NCBI GenBank assembly: GCA_902773995.1
Contig: CACYGL010000006.1
Span: 1 to 63,728, forward strand
Length of the DNA: 63,728 nt
Direction: 5' to 3'
From: an uncultured Coriobacteriaceae bacterium
GTDB lineage: Bacteria > Actinomycetota > Coriobacteriia > Coriobacteriales > Atopobiaceae
Positions 24,274-31,717 of the stretch are shown here, one piece after another. The translations under genes and the position numbers were made by a program. A model generated the notes under the pieces. The model saw only the letters and a program-made list of their open reading frames with translations, had not been told where the DNA came from and made no database searches. Every line of letters begins with the position of its first letter. Position 1 is the stretch's first letter.

Positions 24274-25659
24274 ATGGACAAGCTCACAAAGCTGGGGATT
24301 CTCGCCGAGGCCGCGCGCTTTGACGCGGCTTGCACCTCGTCCGGCGTCACGCGCGGGCCGCGCGAGGGCATGGTGGGCGATGCCTGCGCAAGCGGGCTCT
24401 GTCATTCCTTCTCAGCAGACGGGCGCTGCATCACGCTGCTCAAGGTGCTCATGTCCAACGCCTGCAGCTATGACTGCGCGTATTGCGTCAACCGTCGCGG
24501 AGCCAGCTGTCCTAGGGCAACGTTCGAGCCGCGGGAACTGGCCGAGCTTACGGTGGACTTCTACAAGCGCAACTACATCGAGGGCTTGTTCCTCTCGTCA
24601 GCCGTCTTGGGAAACCCGGACAACACCACGGAGCGCATGATTGCCTGCCTGGAGGCACTGCGGGGAGAGTTTCGCTTTAACGGCTATGTGCACGCAAAGG
24701 TAATCCCTGGTACCTCTCCAGAGCTTGTGGACCGTCTGGGGCGCCTTGCAGACAGACTCTCCGTGAACCTGGAGCTTCCCAGCAGGGCATCTCTCGCCTC
24801 GCTCTGCCCGGACAAGGACGCCCGTTCCGTCATGGCTCCCATGGCGCAGATTGCCACCACGCGCCACGCGGAGGAACAGGCGCTCCTAGACTCCCCCACC
24901 GGCAAGAGGGCACTGGCGAGAAGGCGCAGGGAAAAGGGCAGCCACGTATCCGAGGGAATGCAGGTCACCTCGGTTGGGGCGCGCTATACGCTTGGGCGGC
25001 CCACGAGCGCCGTTCCCAACGCGCTGCGCAAGTTTGTGCCGGCAGGTCAGTCCACGCAGATCATTGTGGGAGCCACCCCCGAGGACGACAACCACATCCT
25101 GCAGCTCTCGAAGTCGCTGTACGACCACTACGGGCTCAAGCGCATCTTCTTCTCGGCGTACATGCCCATGGTCGAGGACAGCCGTCTGCCAGACCGCGAG
25201 ACGCCCGTGCCCTTGCGTCGCGAGCATCGCCTCTACCAGGCAGACTGGCTCATGCGCTACTACGCCTTCACGCCAGACGAGCTGGCAACGCCTAGCCGTC
25301 CCTGGCTCGACCTCGACGTGGACCCCAAGCTTGCCTGGGCGCTCGCGCACATTGAGACGTTCCCCGTAGAGGTCATGGACGCATCGCTCGAGACGCTGCT
25401 GCGCGTTCCCGGCATTGGGCCAGTTGGGGCAAGACGCATCCTCGCAGCCAGACGCACTAGACGGCTCTGTATGGATGACCTGCAGGGGCTTGGCGTTGCG
25501 TTCAAGCGGGCGCGCTACTTTGTGACGTGCGGCGGCAAGCGAGACCTTGCTGCCCCACTCGATCCGGAACTCATAAGGCAGAAGGTGGTGAGCGATGCCG
25601 CAGGGAGCAAATACAACACAACCAGACGCCAGGCAGAGGGGCAACTTAGCCTGTTCTAG
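24274..25659 (+). CDS. putative DNA modification/repair radical SAM protein
   Basis: A 461-residue radical SAM enzyme of the TIGR03916 type, distantly like spore photoproduct lyase. The iron-sulfur motif is CSYDCAYC (C-x3-C-x2-C) near residue 70. The middle carries the TIM-barrel, and the C-terminus has a helix-hairpin-helix DNA-binding motif (LLRVPGIGPVGARRILAAR), which supports a DNA substrate. GGGAGG precedes the ATG at 24274. The next gene overlaps by 65 nt and is the constant partner of this family. The promoter carries two LexA-like boxes, so induction by DNA damage is likely. The chemistry has not been established for the family. Confidence 0.9.
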   Translation: MDKLTKLGILAEAARFDAACTSSGVTRGPREGMVGDACASGLCHSFSADGRCITLLKVLMSNACSYDCAYCVNRRGASCPRATFEPRELAELTVDFYKRNYIEGLFLSSAVLGNPDNTTERMIACLEALRGEFRFNGYVHAKVIPGTSPELVDRLGRLADRLSVNLELPSRASLASLCPDKDARSVMAPMAQIATTRHAEEQALLDSPTGKRALARRRREKGSHVSEGMQVTSVGARYTLGRPTSAVPNALRKFVPAGQSTQIIVGATPEDDNHILQLSKSLYDHYGLKRIFFSAYMPMVEDSRLPDRETPVPLRREHRLYQADWLMRYYAFTPDELATPSRPWLDLDVDPKLAWALAHIETFPVEVMDASLETLLRVPGIGPVGARRILAARRTRRLCMDDLQGLGVAFKRARYFVTCGGKRDLAAPLDPELIRQKVVSDAAGSKYNTTRRQAEGQLSLF

Positions 25660-26545
25660 CACGCGCGAGGCCGCCGCGGCAGGCAGTGCCGTCGAGCGCG
25701 CGACGGCAGAGGTGTTCTCTGCGCTCACTGGCGGCGAGGCCGTTGCCGTGTGCTGCGAGCGCACCACGGAATCCTTGCTTGCGGCCGTGGGCGTAACGTA
25801 CCTCGCGAACGCTGAGCCACATCGCGTGCGGCTGGTTGCCAAAGATGAGGCTCAGGTACGCATAGGCGAGAAAATCGTGACTTTTGAAGACGAGGACGAC
25901 GACTCCGTTGTGGCGCTAGCCAAGCGGGTGTTTACGGGCTTCGAGAAGCGCTGTGGGACCACCTGCACGCGGCGCGTTGTTCTCGCCTGCGCGTCTGACG
26001 AGAGTGGCATGCCCGAGATAGTCCATCGCTACCTGCGTTTGGGCTTCTCGGAGGGCAAGCGTCTCTATGAGGACATTGCGGCACCAGAGGCGCTGGCGTT
26101 TGCCAAGCTGGTGCAGCGTGTCTCCTCGGAGTGCGAGCACACGCGCCAGTTTGTGCGCTTTGCTCGCCTCCCCGATGGTACCTTTGTCTCGGTCTTCGAG
26201 CCCAACGAGAACACGCTACCGCTGGTGGGCACGCACTTTGCGCGTCGGATGCGGGAGGACCGCTTTGTGGTGGTTGACCCTGGCCACCTGGTTGCCATCT
26301 TCCACGAGCCAAGCGATGCCGCCTGCGCCGTCGTGGGCCTCGATGAGGACACCGCCGCCGCGCTTGCCGCGCGCGTGGACGAGACGGACGAGAGAGAACG
26401 GCTGGTCCAGGCGCTGTGGCAGCGATTCTATCGCGCTATGGAGCTGCCGGGTAGAGGAGTCGCCAGCCGCGGGTATGACCTGCGCGCCTCCTGGATGCCC
26501 AAGCGCTTCTGGCGCGGACTGCCGGAGCTGGGCGGTAGGCCGTGA
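25595..26545 (+). CDS. TIGR03915 family DNA metabolism protein
   Basis: A 316-residue protein of the family always found beside the radical SAM gene above. It is recognised by QFVRFARLPDGTFVSVFEPN followed by ENTLPLVGTHFARRM, and by the N-terminal segment in which a Cys-rich enzyme-like start is read (AVAVCCERT). It starts with ATG at 25595 inside the upstream gene (AAGGTGGTGAGCG before it), so the two are translationally coupled. No membrane segment is seen. The family is thought to be involved in DNA repair or modification because of this pairing; its activity is unknown. Confidence 0.88.
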   Translation: MPQGANTTQPDARQRGNLACSSTREAAAAGSAVERATAEVFSALTGGEAVAVCCERTTESLLAAVGVTYLANAEPHRVRLVAKDEAQVRIGEKIVTFEDEDDDSVVALAKRVFTGFEKRCGTTCTRRVVLACASDESGMPEIVHRYLRLGFSEGKRLYEDIAAPEALAFAKLVQRVSSECEHTRQFVRFARLPDGTFVSVFEPNENTLPLVGTHFARRMREDRFVVVDPGHLVAIFHEPSDAACAVVGLDEDTAAALAARVDETDERERLVQALWQRFYRAMELPGRGVASRGYDLRASWMPKRFWRGLPELGGRP

Positions 26546-26600
26546 GATGGACGTCGTCCATCAGGCCGCCTCTGGACGAGCGTAGGGTATGGGCAGACTC

Positions 26601-26906
26601 TCACATTTTCTTACCGTAGACCTCGTCGTGGGTTCCCGTACGCACGAGCATGAGCTCAGTGTCCGACAGTCGGTACATCAGCACCCATTTGTCCTTAGGC
26701 GGGTTAGGTGCGGAATCCACATGTATGGATCGATAGCCCTCGAGAGCGCCGGTTAGCGCATGATCGCGATAGCGATTATCGAGTTCACATGTATCACTCA
26801 TTAGTAAATCAGAGATAGCGGCTTTGAGAGCCTTCTCGTCCCAATGACGCTTTTTACATGCCTTTACGTCGCGGAGAAAACGCGGGGTAAAGGATGCTGA
26901 ATACAT
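26601..26906 (-). CDS. YafQ/RelE-type toxin
   Basis: A 101-residue toxin of the RelE superfamily, YafQ branch: an mRNA interferase that acts at the ribosome. Recognisable parts are FTPRFLRDVKACKKRHWD at the N-terminus, the central basic DNRYRDHALTG, and the C-terminal LVRTGTHDEVYGKK, where YafQ proteins normally have GTHSDLF. It starts 8 nt after the antitoxin stop. It is lower in GC than its neighbours. It converges on the repair operon. Confidence 0.88.
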   Translation of the reverse strand: MYSASFTPRFLRDVKACKKRHWDEKALKAAISDLLMSDTCELDNRYRDHALTGALEGYRSIHVDSAPNPPKDKWVLMYRLSDTELMLVRTGTHDEVYGKKM

Positions 26907-26914
26907 GACGAATC

Positions 26915-27178
26915 CTACAGATCAAGCGCCGCGAAGAGGCTCTCGGCAGTCTGGTAAGTAGTGTGGCCGGAATCAGCCGTCAGGACGTCTGATTCATCCA
27001 TAGCCTGACGCGTCTCGGCTGGAATACCTGCCTCCTCATGCGCCAGGGGACGAATCTCTACCCAAGGCTTGTTGTTCTTGAACACCACCACGGAACGACC
27101 GGTGCGATTGACATCGGCTGTAAGACGGCTGAAGTTGGTCTTTGCATCGGACATGCCAACAGTGGGCGTGATTGCCAC
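26915..27178 (-). CDS. Phd/YefM-type antitoxin
   Basis: An 87-residue antitoxin of the Phd/YefM fold, paired with the YafQ-type toxin. The N-terminal DNA-binding part reads GMSDAKTNFSRLTADVNRTG and VVVFKNNKPWVEIRPL. The C-terminal tail (TYQTAESLFAALDL) should bind the toxin. It begins with GTG at 27178 with GGGGGT upstream; a later ATG (residue 9) lacks a ribosome site. A TGGTTT...AAACCA inverted repeat lies in the AT-rich promoter region and may be the operator. Confidence 0.85.
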   Translation of the reverse strand: MAITPTVGMSDAKTNFSRLTADVNRTGRSVVVFKNNKPWVEIRPLAHEEAGIPAETRQAMDESDVLTADSGHTTYQTAESLFAALDL

Positions 27179-27880
27179 AGCGGACCCCCATCCTGTTAAA
27201 CCAAAAAATAGGGCTACTTTCTGGTTTATATATTATGCCATAGTGCTCATGCCGACAAATAGTAATCTGAGAACCCCATCAATGCACCAGACCAAACGGT
27301 CCATCTTGGGATGAATCTCGAATTGAAATCGGTGCGAGCAAGACACGTTAGGCACGCAGTGGATTATCAGTCAGATCACGCTGCCCCAAGACTGAACTCG
27401 CTCAGAGGGGAAAACACTGGTCATTTACCTTTGGATAGGTCGGGCAGATTACGCTGGTTAATAATACGAGGCAAAGTGTCGAGCTTAGCCATCAACAGGA
27501 AGTATGGGATAAAAGGGACTGAAGGTTCTTTCTCATCAACCTATTTGGGAGGGACGGAGCTTCTGTTTTTGGACGAGCTGTTCATCCTCCCTCGCCGAAT
27601 GGATAGTCAAGGACAATTGGTCGGGAAGATTGCAATCAAGATATTCGAGCATCCCACACAGGGGCAAAGCTACATTTTCGACGCCATCGGCAGCTCAATC
27701 AGCGACAGGCAGCCATCGCGAAATGCGCATAGCTCCCAGATGATTCGAGAGTCCAGTCCACAGGAATCATCAACACGACAGGTCTCACGAAGCTCAAGAA
27801 GTGAGCGGCCTCCGGGGTTTCGCTATTGGGGCAAGAAAACCCCAGCCGCCACGAAAGCCGCTATTTCGATTCTACCCAGT
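27179..27880. other. 700 bp with no convincing gene
   Basis: AT-rich at the start (promoter side of the antitoxin), then mixed composition. A plus-strand frame of ~200 codons exists (27311-27919), but it has no ribosome site, no family resemblance and ends inside the tRNA-like sequence. Minus-strand frames are interrupted. An imperfect hairpin lies at 27801-27852 (GTGAGCGGCC and GGGGTTTC pairing with GAAAACCCC and GCCGCCAC). This looks like eroded accessory DNA. Confidence 0.5.
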
Positions 27881-27881
27881 G

Positions 27882-27954
27882 ATTACCCTCGTCCAGTCGG
27901 CCGGGACACCGGAGCCTAGTTCCGGCAATCGGGGTTCGGATCCCCGGCGGGAAG
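27882..27954 (+). tRNA. tRNA-like sequence with CTA anticodon, probably decayed
   Basis: D-arm GTCC-AGTCGGCCG-GGAC, anticodon stem CCGGA/TCCGG with 7-nt loop GCCTAGT (anticodon CTA, which would read the UAG stop), and T-arm CGGGG-TTCGGAT-CCCCG are all well paired. The 3' acceptor strand is GCGGGAA. The 5' acceptor strand (27882-27890) pairs poorly, position 33 is C instead of U, and no CCA follows. It resembles the complete tRNA at 28253-28329 in its T-arm and acceptor. Confidence 0.4.
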
Positions 27955-28021
27955 CTTTGTGGGTTTACTTTAGGCGAGCCGAAGAAAGCGAGGGTTAGTC
28001 GCCCATTCGCAGACCTACGGC

Positions 28022-28210
28022 TCATTTCGTGAGGATGAGGTCCCCTCCTTTGATGATTGCGACCTTGCTAACCCTCTTGTCCTCGATCACCCACGCGACC
28101 TTTGCCGTGACGGCATCCCTCGAGATGTCGCTTCGCATGAGGTCAATCACGAAGTTGGTTTGACTATCACTCAGATTGGCACTACTCCAAAACCGTGGCC
28201 ATGCGGCTGC
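28022..28210 (-). pseudogene. gene remnant, C-terminal fragment
   Basis: An open stretch of 62 codons between a TAA (28211-28213) and a TGA (28022-28024) that reads like the end of a real protein (SQTNFVIDLMRSDISRDAV, then VAWVIEDKRVSKVAIIKGGD). There is no start with a ribosome site; GTG at 28150 and ATG at 28138 are possible but unsupported. Family unknown. Probably a scrap of a larger lost gene. Confidence 0.35.
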
Positions 28211-28252
28211 TTAATCTGACGAGGGGCGCCATGCGGCGCCCCAGGTTTGCGA

Positions 28253-28329
28253 TGGCATCCCGCCGAGGGCTCGAACCCCGATCGCACGGACCTGAAGCCG
28301 TGAGTTCTCACCGTTTGAACTAGCGGGAA
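28253..28329 (-). tRNA. unusual tRNA with 8-nt anticodon loop (TCA within loop)
   Basis: A complete cloverleaf with encoded CCA. Acceptor TTCCCGC pairs with GCGGGAT (mismatch at 1-72). D-arm is GTTC-AAACGGTGA-GAAC. The anticodon stem CACGG/CCGTG has five perfect pairs, the variable loop is CGAT, and the T-arm is CGGGG-TTCGAGC-CCTCG. The anticodon loop is CTTCAGGT, eight nucleotides instead of seven. With U33 as the T before it, the anticodon would be TCA (reads UGA), possibly as a four-base anticodon TCAG. It lacks the long variable arm of tRNA-Sec. It may be a suppressor or frameshift-type tRNA, or an inactive one. Confidence 0.7.
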
Positions 28330-28455
28330 GTGTGGTGTAGGTGCATGAAAGTGGCCGCCTCCGATGGAAGCGGCCATGCGCGTGCGTCTGTGTCCGATGC
28401 GTCTAAGGGACGCTCGGAATGAAGCTCGAGACGTGCCCCCTCACGGTCTCCTCGG

Positions 28456-28746
28456 TCACCCTATCACTACGCCGTATGGAATGGTGTCGCTCACGAACCT
28501 GGCGTCGCCAAACTCCCCTTTCAGGGCGTTCTCGTCTATTGAGCGAATCTCGGAGTCCTCCGGTGTGCGCCCAAGTCTCACGTAGGCGCTCTCAATCGAC
28601 GAGATTGCGCGATCCACGACTGCGCGTGGGACACCTGACCCGTCGTACATTGCGGGGTCACCGCACTGCGAGTCGATGGCGTACCACTTCCCCTCGTAGG
28701 GGACCTCGAACACGATCGTTCCGCTGTAGAGCCTGCGCATCCTCAT
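28456..28746 (-). CDS. small uncharacterised protein
   Basis: A 96-residue protein of no family I know. GGAGGGGGCGGGACC precedes the ATG at 28746, an excellent ribosome site, and the start overlaps the stop of an upstream open stretch as ATGA. The sequence has a balanced soluble composition (RRLYSGTIVFEVPYEGKWYA near the start, RLGRTPEDSEIRSIDENALK later). It uses AGG, ATA and CTT codons that the core genes avoid. It ends with TGA; a short overlapping frame continues beyond (VTEETVRGHVSSF). Probably part of an acquired segment, perhaps phage-derived. Confidence 0.6.
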   Translation of the reverse strand: MRMRRLYSGTIVFEVPYEGKWYAIDSQCGDPAMYDGSGVPRAVVDRAISSIESAYVRLGRTPEDSEIRSIDENALKGEFGDARFVSDTIPYGVVIG

Positions 28747-28931
28747 GGTCCCGCCCCCTCCAGGAGCTGCCTTATCGCGAACGCGAACAGCTTAGGGTCG
28801 CGCTCCCTTAGTCCGACTGGGTCGCCGTATAGGCATTGTAGCTTGGATGCCAGAGAGATTGGTGCTGCCCAATTTCTGAGCCTCAGTCCACCTCGTTGCC
28901 TACTGGGCTCTCCTTTCGAGAACGAGCCGAA
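28743..28931 (-). pseudogene. open stretch coupled to the small protein, no start
   Basis: 63 codons between a TGA (28932-28934) and a TGA that overlaps the next gene's ATG. It reads AAPISLASKLQCLYGDPVGL and continues to FAIRQLLEGAGP, which is protein-like, but it has no ATG and no ribosome site. The tight ATGA junction suggests a once-functional upstream gene. Confidence 0.3.
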
Positions 28932-28944
28932 TCACAGCATCGCG

Positions 28945-29055
28945 CCACACATTCGTCACCCGAATGTGTGGCGACCTGCGCGGGATACAGATTCGGGTCC
29001 GAATGTGTAGCGGCGACCATCAAATGTGTAGCGCCGAACCACGAATGCGTACCGC
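28945..29055. repeat. degenerate ~21-bp repeats around GAATGTGTAGCG
   Basis: CGAATGTGTGGCG (28961), CGAATGTGTAGCG (29000), AAATGTGTAGCG (29022) and CGAATGCGTACCG (29042) recur with spacings near 40, 21 and 21 bp. The first is also one arm of an 11-bp inverted repeat (CCACACATTCG 28945-28955 with 28961-28971). They lie downstream of the divIVA terminator in non-coding DNA. Confidence 0.6.
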
Positions 29056-29132
29056 CAACTCGCAACTGTACATCGAGCCGCTGCCGGCGCAGGCGAAAAG
29101 GACGCGCGCTGAGAACGCCGCCGCGTCTCAAC

Positions 29133-29159
29133 AAAAAGGAGGCCCCAACTGGGGCCTCC
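29133..29159 (-). terminator. terminator of divIVA and the dcw cluster
   Basis: A perfect 9-bp stem, GGAGGCCCC-AACT-GGGGCCTCC (29138-29159), followed on the minus strand by TTTTT. Textbook intrinsic terminator, 39 bp after the divIVA stop. Confidence 0.92.
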
Positions 29160-29198
29160 CCTCTCACATCGATGAAGTTCTCGCTGTTTCTCGCGCTC

Positions 29199-29897
29199 TT
29201 AGTCCAGGTCGCCGAAGTCCGTCTGGAACGAGGCGTTGCTCGAAGCCGTGGCGCCAGGAGCAACGGGTGCGGCAGGCGCGCTCACCGCGGGGCGAGGCGC
29301 AGGAGCCGCAGGTGCAGCGCCGGAGCCGTTGGGCGCCGTGGAGAGCGGCTGCTGCGGGAACACGGAGTCCGCATCGTCCATGAAGTGCTGCAGGAGCTTC
29401 TTGTACTCGCTGCGGAAGTCCTCGCGGGACTGCTTGAGACGGTCGATCTCGTCCAGCTCGTTCTGCTTCTCGGCAAGCGCCTGGCGAATGACCTCGCGGG
29501 CCTTCTGGTCGGCCTCGTTGCGGATGCGCTCCGCGTTGTCGCGCGCGTCGGCAACGAGCTTGTCGGCGCTCTGCTGAGCAACGATAAGCACGCGAGAGAT
29601 CTGGCTCTCGGACGCGGCAAGGTCGTCCTGCACCGCGGGGGTGGGAGCGACGGTCGTAACCTCCATGCGCTCGGGTGCAGCGTTGAGCTGCTCCTCGAGG
29701 CTGGCGACCTGCGCCTGGGAGGCAGAGAGCTGCTGCTCGGCGGTGTTCAGGCGGCCCTTGAGGTCCGCGATCTTCTGCAGCATCGCGTCAACCTCGCTGG
29801 AAATCTGCTCGAGGAAGGCGTCGACCTCCTCGGGGTCGTAGCCGTGCTTCGAGGGAGAGAAGGTCTGCTGCTCGATATCTGCTGGTGTGATTGCCAT
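29199..29897 (-). CDS. divIVA: DivIVA-domain septum/pole protein
   Basis: Coiled-coil scaffold that senses curved membrane at poles and septa; 232 residues. The N-terminal DivIVA lipid-binding domain is clear: MAITPADIEQQTF, then SPSKHGYDPEEVDAFLEQI. Long coiled coils follow (residues ~35-165, broken by a Pro/Thr linker at ~75-90), then a Pro/Ala-rich disordered tail. The start at 29897 has AAGGGAC in front; the longer upstream frame is not homologous. It is the last gene of the cluster, with its own strong terminator. In actinobacteria DivIVA (Wag31) directs polar growth. Confidence 0.93.
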   Translation of the reverse strand: MAITPADIEQQTFSPSKHGYDPEEVDAFLEQISSEVDAMLQKIADLKGRLNTAEQQLSASQAQVASLEEQLNAAPERMEVTTVAPTPAVQDDLAASESQISRVLIVAQQSADKLVADARDNAERIRNEADQKAREVIRQALAEKQNELDEIDRLKQSREDFRSEYKKLLQHFMDDADSVFPQQPLSTAPNGSGAAPAAPAPRPAVSAPAAPVAPGATASSNASFQTDFGDLD

Positions 29898-29956
29898 CTT
29901 TGTCCCTTTCACTTCGACTCGTCGCCCCGGGCAGCGCCCGCCAAGCGGCAATGACG

Positions 29957-30220
29957 TTACAAAAGTATAGCCAGAAGCAGGCGCTCTATGGCCTCAAGAG
30001 CGAATATCGCCACAATGGGCGAAAAGTCTATACCGCCGAGCGGCGGGATGAAGCGCCTGAAGATGTTCAGCCACGGCTCCACCAGCATGCCAATAGCGCC
30101 ACGAAAGTCATCGAGCGCACCGGAGCCCCGCGGAATCCACGAGAGCACGCACCAGATGATGACCAGGATGTTGTAGATGCGGAAGAGCTGAACGATTAGG
30201 TTGGCTATCGTGTAGTTCAA
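29957..30220 (-). CDS. yggT: YggT family membrane protein
   Basis: A small integral membrane protein of 87 residues with two hydrophobic segments: IVQLFRIYNILVIIWCVLSW and, at the C-terminus, FSPIVAIFALEAIERLLLAI. The family motif SWIPRGSGALDDF and WLNIFRRFIPPLGGIDFSP are present. TTG at 30220 is taken as start (GCGAGGA 7 nt upstream); no ATG is available. YggT proteins commonly sit between sepF/proC and divIVA in Gram-positives, as here, and are thought to act in the division membrane environment. Function not proven. Confidence 0.88.
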   Translation of the reverse strand: MNYTIANLIVQLFRIYNILVIIWCVLSWIPRGSGALDDFRGAIGMLVEPWLNIFRRFIPPLGGIDFSPIVAIFALEAIERLLLAILL

Positions 30221-30233
30221 GTGGTCCTCGCTG

Positions 30234-31070
30234 TCAGTCGCCGGTAGTCTTGCCGCCTGCAGCCTCAGAGAGCTCGCGGGTACGACGCAATGCCGCGTCG
30301 ACCCCCGCACAGGCAACCTCAAACATACCCGACTCCATCGCCCGCAAACCCGCGGCCGTCGTGCCGCCGGGAGACGTCACTTTCTCCATATACGCACGAG
30401 GATGCTCGCCCGACGCCAGGAGCTGCTCCGCCACGCCGCGCATGGTGGAGAGCACGAGCTCGCGACAGGCCGCAGCGGGAAGGCCGCGCTCCACGCCGGC
30501 ACGGGTGAGGTCGTCAACGAGCAGGGCCACGTAGGCAGGCCCGCAGCCAACCACGGCGCCCTCGGCGTCAAGCTGGTCCTCGCGAAGCACCACGGCGCTT
30601 CCCAGGGCCGAGAAGATCGCCAGCGAGAGGTCCAGGTCCTCCTTGGTGGCACGGGAGCCCGGGCAGACGGCCGTCGCGCCAGAGAGCACCTGCACGGGCA
30701 GGTTGGGCATGGCGCGCACCACGCGGGAGTCCTCAAGCGCTCGCTCAAGCGATGCCACCGAGACGCCAGCCGCGATGGAGATTACCAGGCGACCGGCAAG
30801 GCCCTCCGTGTGCTCTGCGAGGACCCCAGGCAGCACCTGCGGCTTCACCGCCAGCACAACCGCATCAGGATCCTGGGCGAGAAGTTCGTCGTTGCTGACG
30901 AAGGTCTTGATGCCAAGCTCTGCCAGCGGCGCAAGTTTGCCTGCAGAGGGATTGGCGACAAGAACGTGCTCCGGTGCCGCGGCGCCAGAGGCCACAAGCC
31001 CGCGCGCGATGGCAGCGCCCATGGAGCCCGCGCCAATGACGCCTATGACCTGCTCGATCTTCTCGGCCAT
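30234..31070 (-). CDS. proC: pyrroline-5-carboxylate reductase
   Basis: Last step of proline synthesis: reduces 1-pyrroline-5-carboxylate with NAD(P)H. 278 residues, usual length. Rossmann motif IGVIGAGSMGAAIARGL at the N-terminus; VVLAVKPQVLPGVL; VVRAMPNLPVQV; and the family signature near residue 220-245 (YMEKVTSPGGTTAAGL). ATG at 31070. It lies between sepF and yggT with 5 and 13 bp gaps, the standard position in many Gram-positive division clusters. Confidence 0.95.
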   Translation of the reverse strand: MAEKIEQVIGVIGAGSMGAAIARGLVASGAAAPEHVLVANPSAGKLAPLAELGIKTFVSNDELLAQDPDAVVLAVKPQVLPGVLAEHTEGLAGRLVISIAAGVSVASLERALEDSRVVRAMPNLPVQVLSGATAVCPGSRATKEDLDLSLAIFSALGSAVVLREDQLDAEGAVVGCGPAYVALLVDDLTRAGVERGLPAAACRELVLSTMRGVAEQLLASGEHPRAYMEKVTSPGGTTAAGLRAMESGMFEVACAGVDAALRRTRELSEAAGGKTTGD

Positions 31071-31075
31071 GGCGA

Positions 31076-31668
31076 TTACGCCTCGAGGTCGCCGTCGGCG
31101 ACGAGCTTGTCGATGTCGCCCTGGGTGAGCTCGATGCCCGCCGGCAGCACCGCAAAGACGCGGTCGCCCAGCGCCTCGACCGAGCCCGCCACGCCGTAGC
31201 TCAGGCCGTAGCAGAAGTCGAGGATGCGCTTGGCGGTCTCAATGTTGGTGCCCTTGAAGATGAGGATGACGGGCTGGTTGGTGCGCACACGCCTCACCAC
31301 GGACGCCCAAGCTCGGTGGTCGCAGACGCGCTGCTCGGCGCCGGCGGCTCGTAGGTCGGCCTGTAGGTGGGCTCGGGCGGCTCCACATAGGAGGGACGCG
31401 GACGCACGTCGCGCTGGTCGACATAGCCGGCAGCGGGGTTCTGCGTCACCGGACGGCCGGAGCGCGTGTAGACCGAGACGCTCTCCGCCTCGGGGCGCGA
31501 GGTGTTGCCCAGGAGCTTGGTGGCGCTGCCCGTGGGACGACGGTCACCATAGCCGCGCTCGCGGTCACGCTCGCGCTGCTCCTCGTCGCCCTCGTAGTAG
31601 TCGTCCTCGTAGTCGTCGTAGTCGTCGTCCCTACGGAAGCGATCCCTGATGTTGTCGAGGAAGCCCAT
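31076..31668 (-). pseudogene. sepF: sepF split by a frame change
   Basis: SepF bundles FtsZ and anchors it to the membrane. The N-terminal part (31668 to 31294; MGFLDNIRDRFRRDDDYDDY, an amphipathic membrane anchor, then a charged and Pro-rich linker) stops at TGA after ELGRPW. The conserved core continues in another frame from a GTG at 31300 (VRRVRTNQPVILIFKGTN to the end at 31076, including AKRILDFCYGLSYG). A -1 shift at CCGTGGTGA would join them. Compared with other SepF proteins the first strand and helix of the core also seem short by ~15-20 residues, which suggests an out-of-frame deletion. Reinitiation at the overlapping GTG could give a separate core. Confidence 0.8.
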
Positions 31669-31717
31669 GATTCCCCCATCCATTCCGCGGGGACCTGTGC
31701 CCCGCCCCATTGCCAGA

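Noticed and set aside
24874..25842. Antisense frames across the radical-SAM gene
   Set aside because: Opposite strand to a well-supported gene; no independent signals.
27311..27919. Protein of ~200 residues on the plus strand
   Set aside because: No ribosome site, no family resemblance, odd composition, and it runs into a hairpin and a tRNA-like sequence.
28253..28329. tRNA-Sec
   Set aside because: It has a 7-bp acceptor and 4-nt variable loop instead of the extended acceptor and long variable arm, and no selA, selB or selD is visible.
28883..29263. Minus-strand protein containing repeated ATHS motifs
   Set aside because: The motif comes from translating the ~21-bp DNA repeats and the frame crosses the divIVA terminator; no start with a ribosome site.
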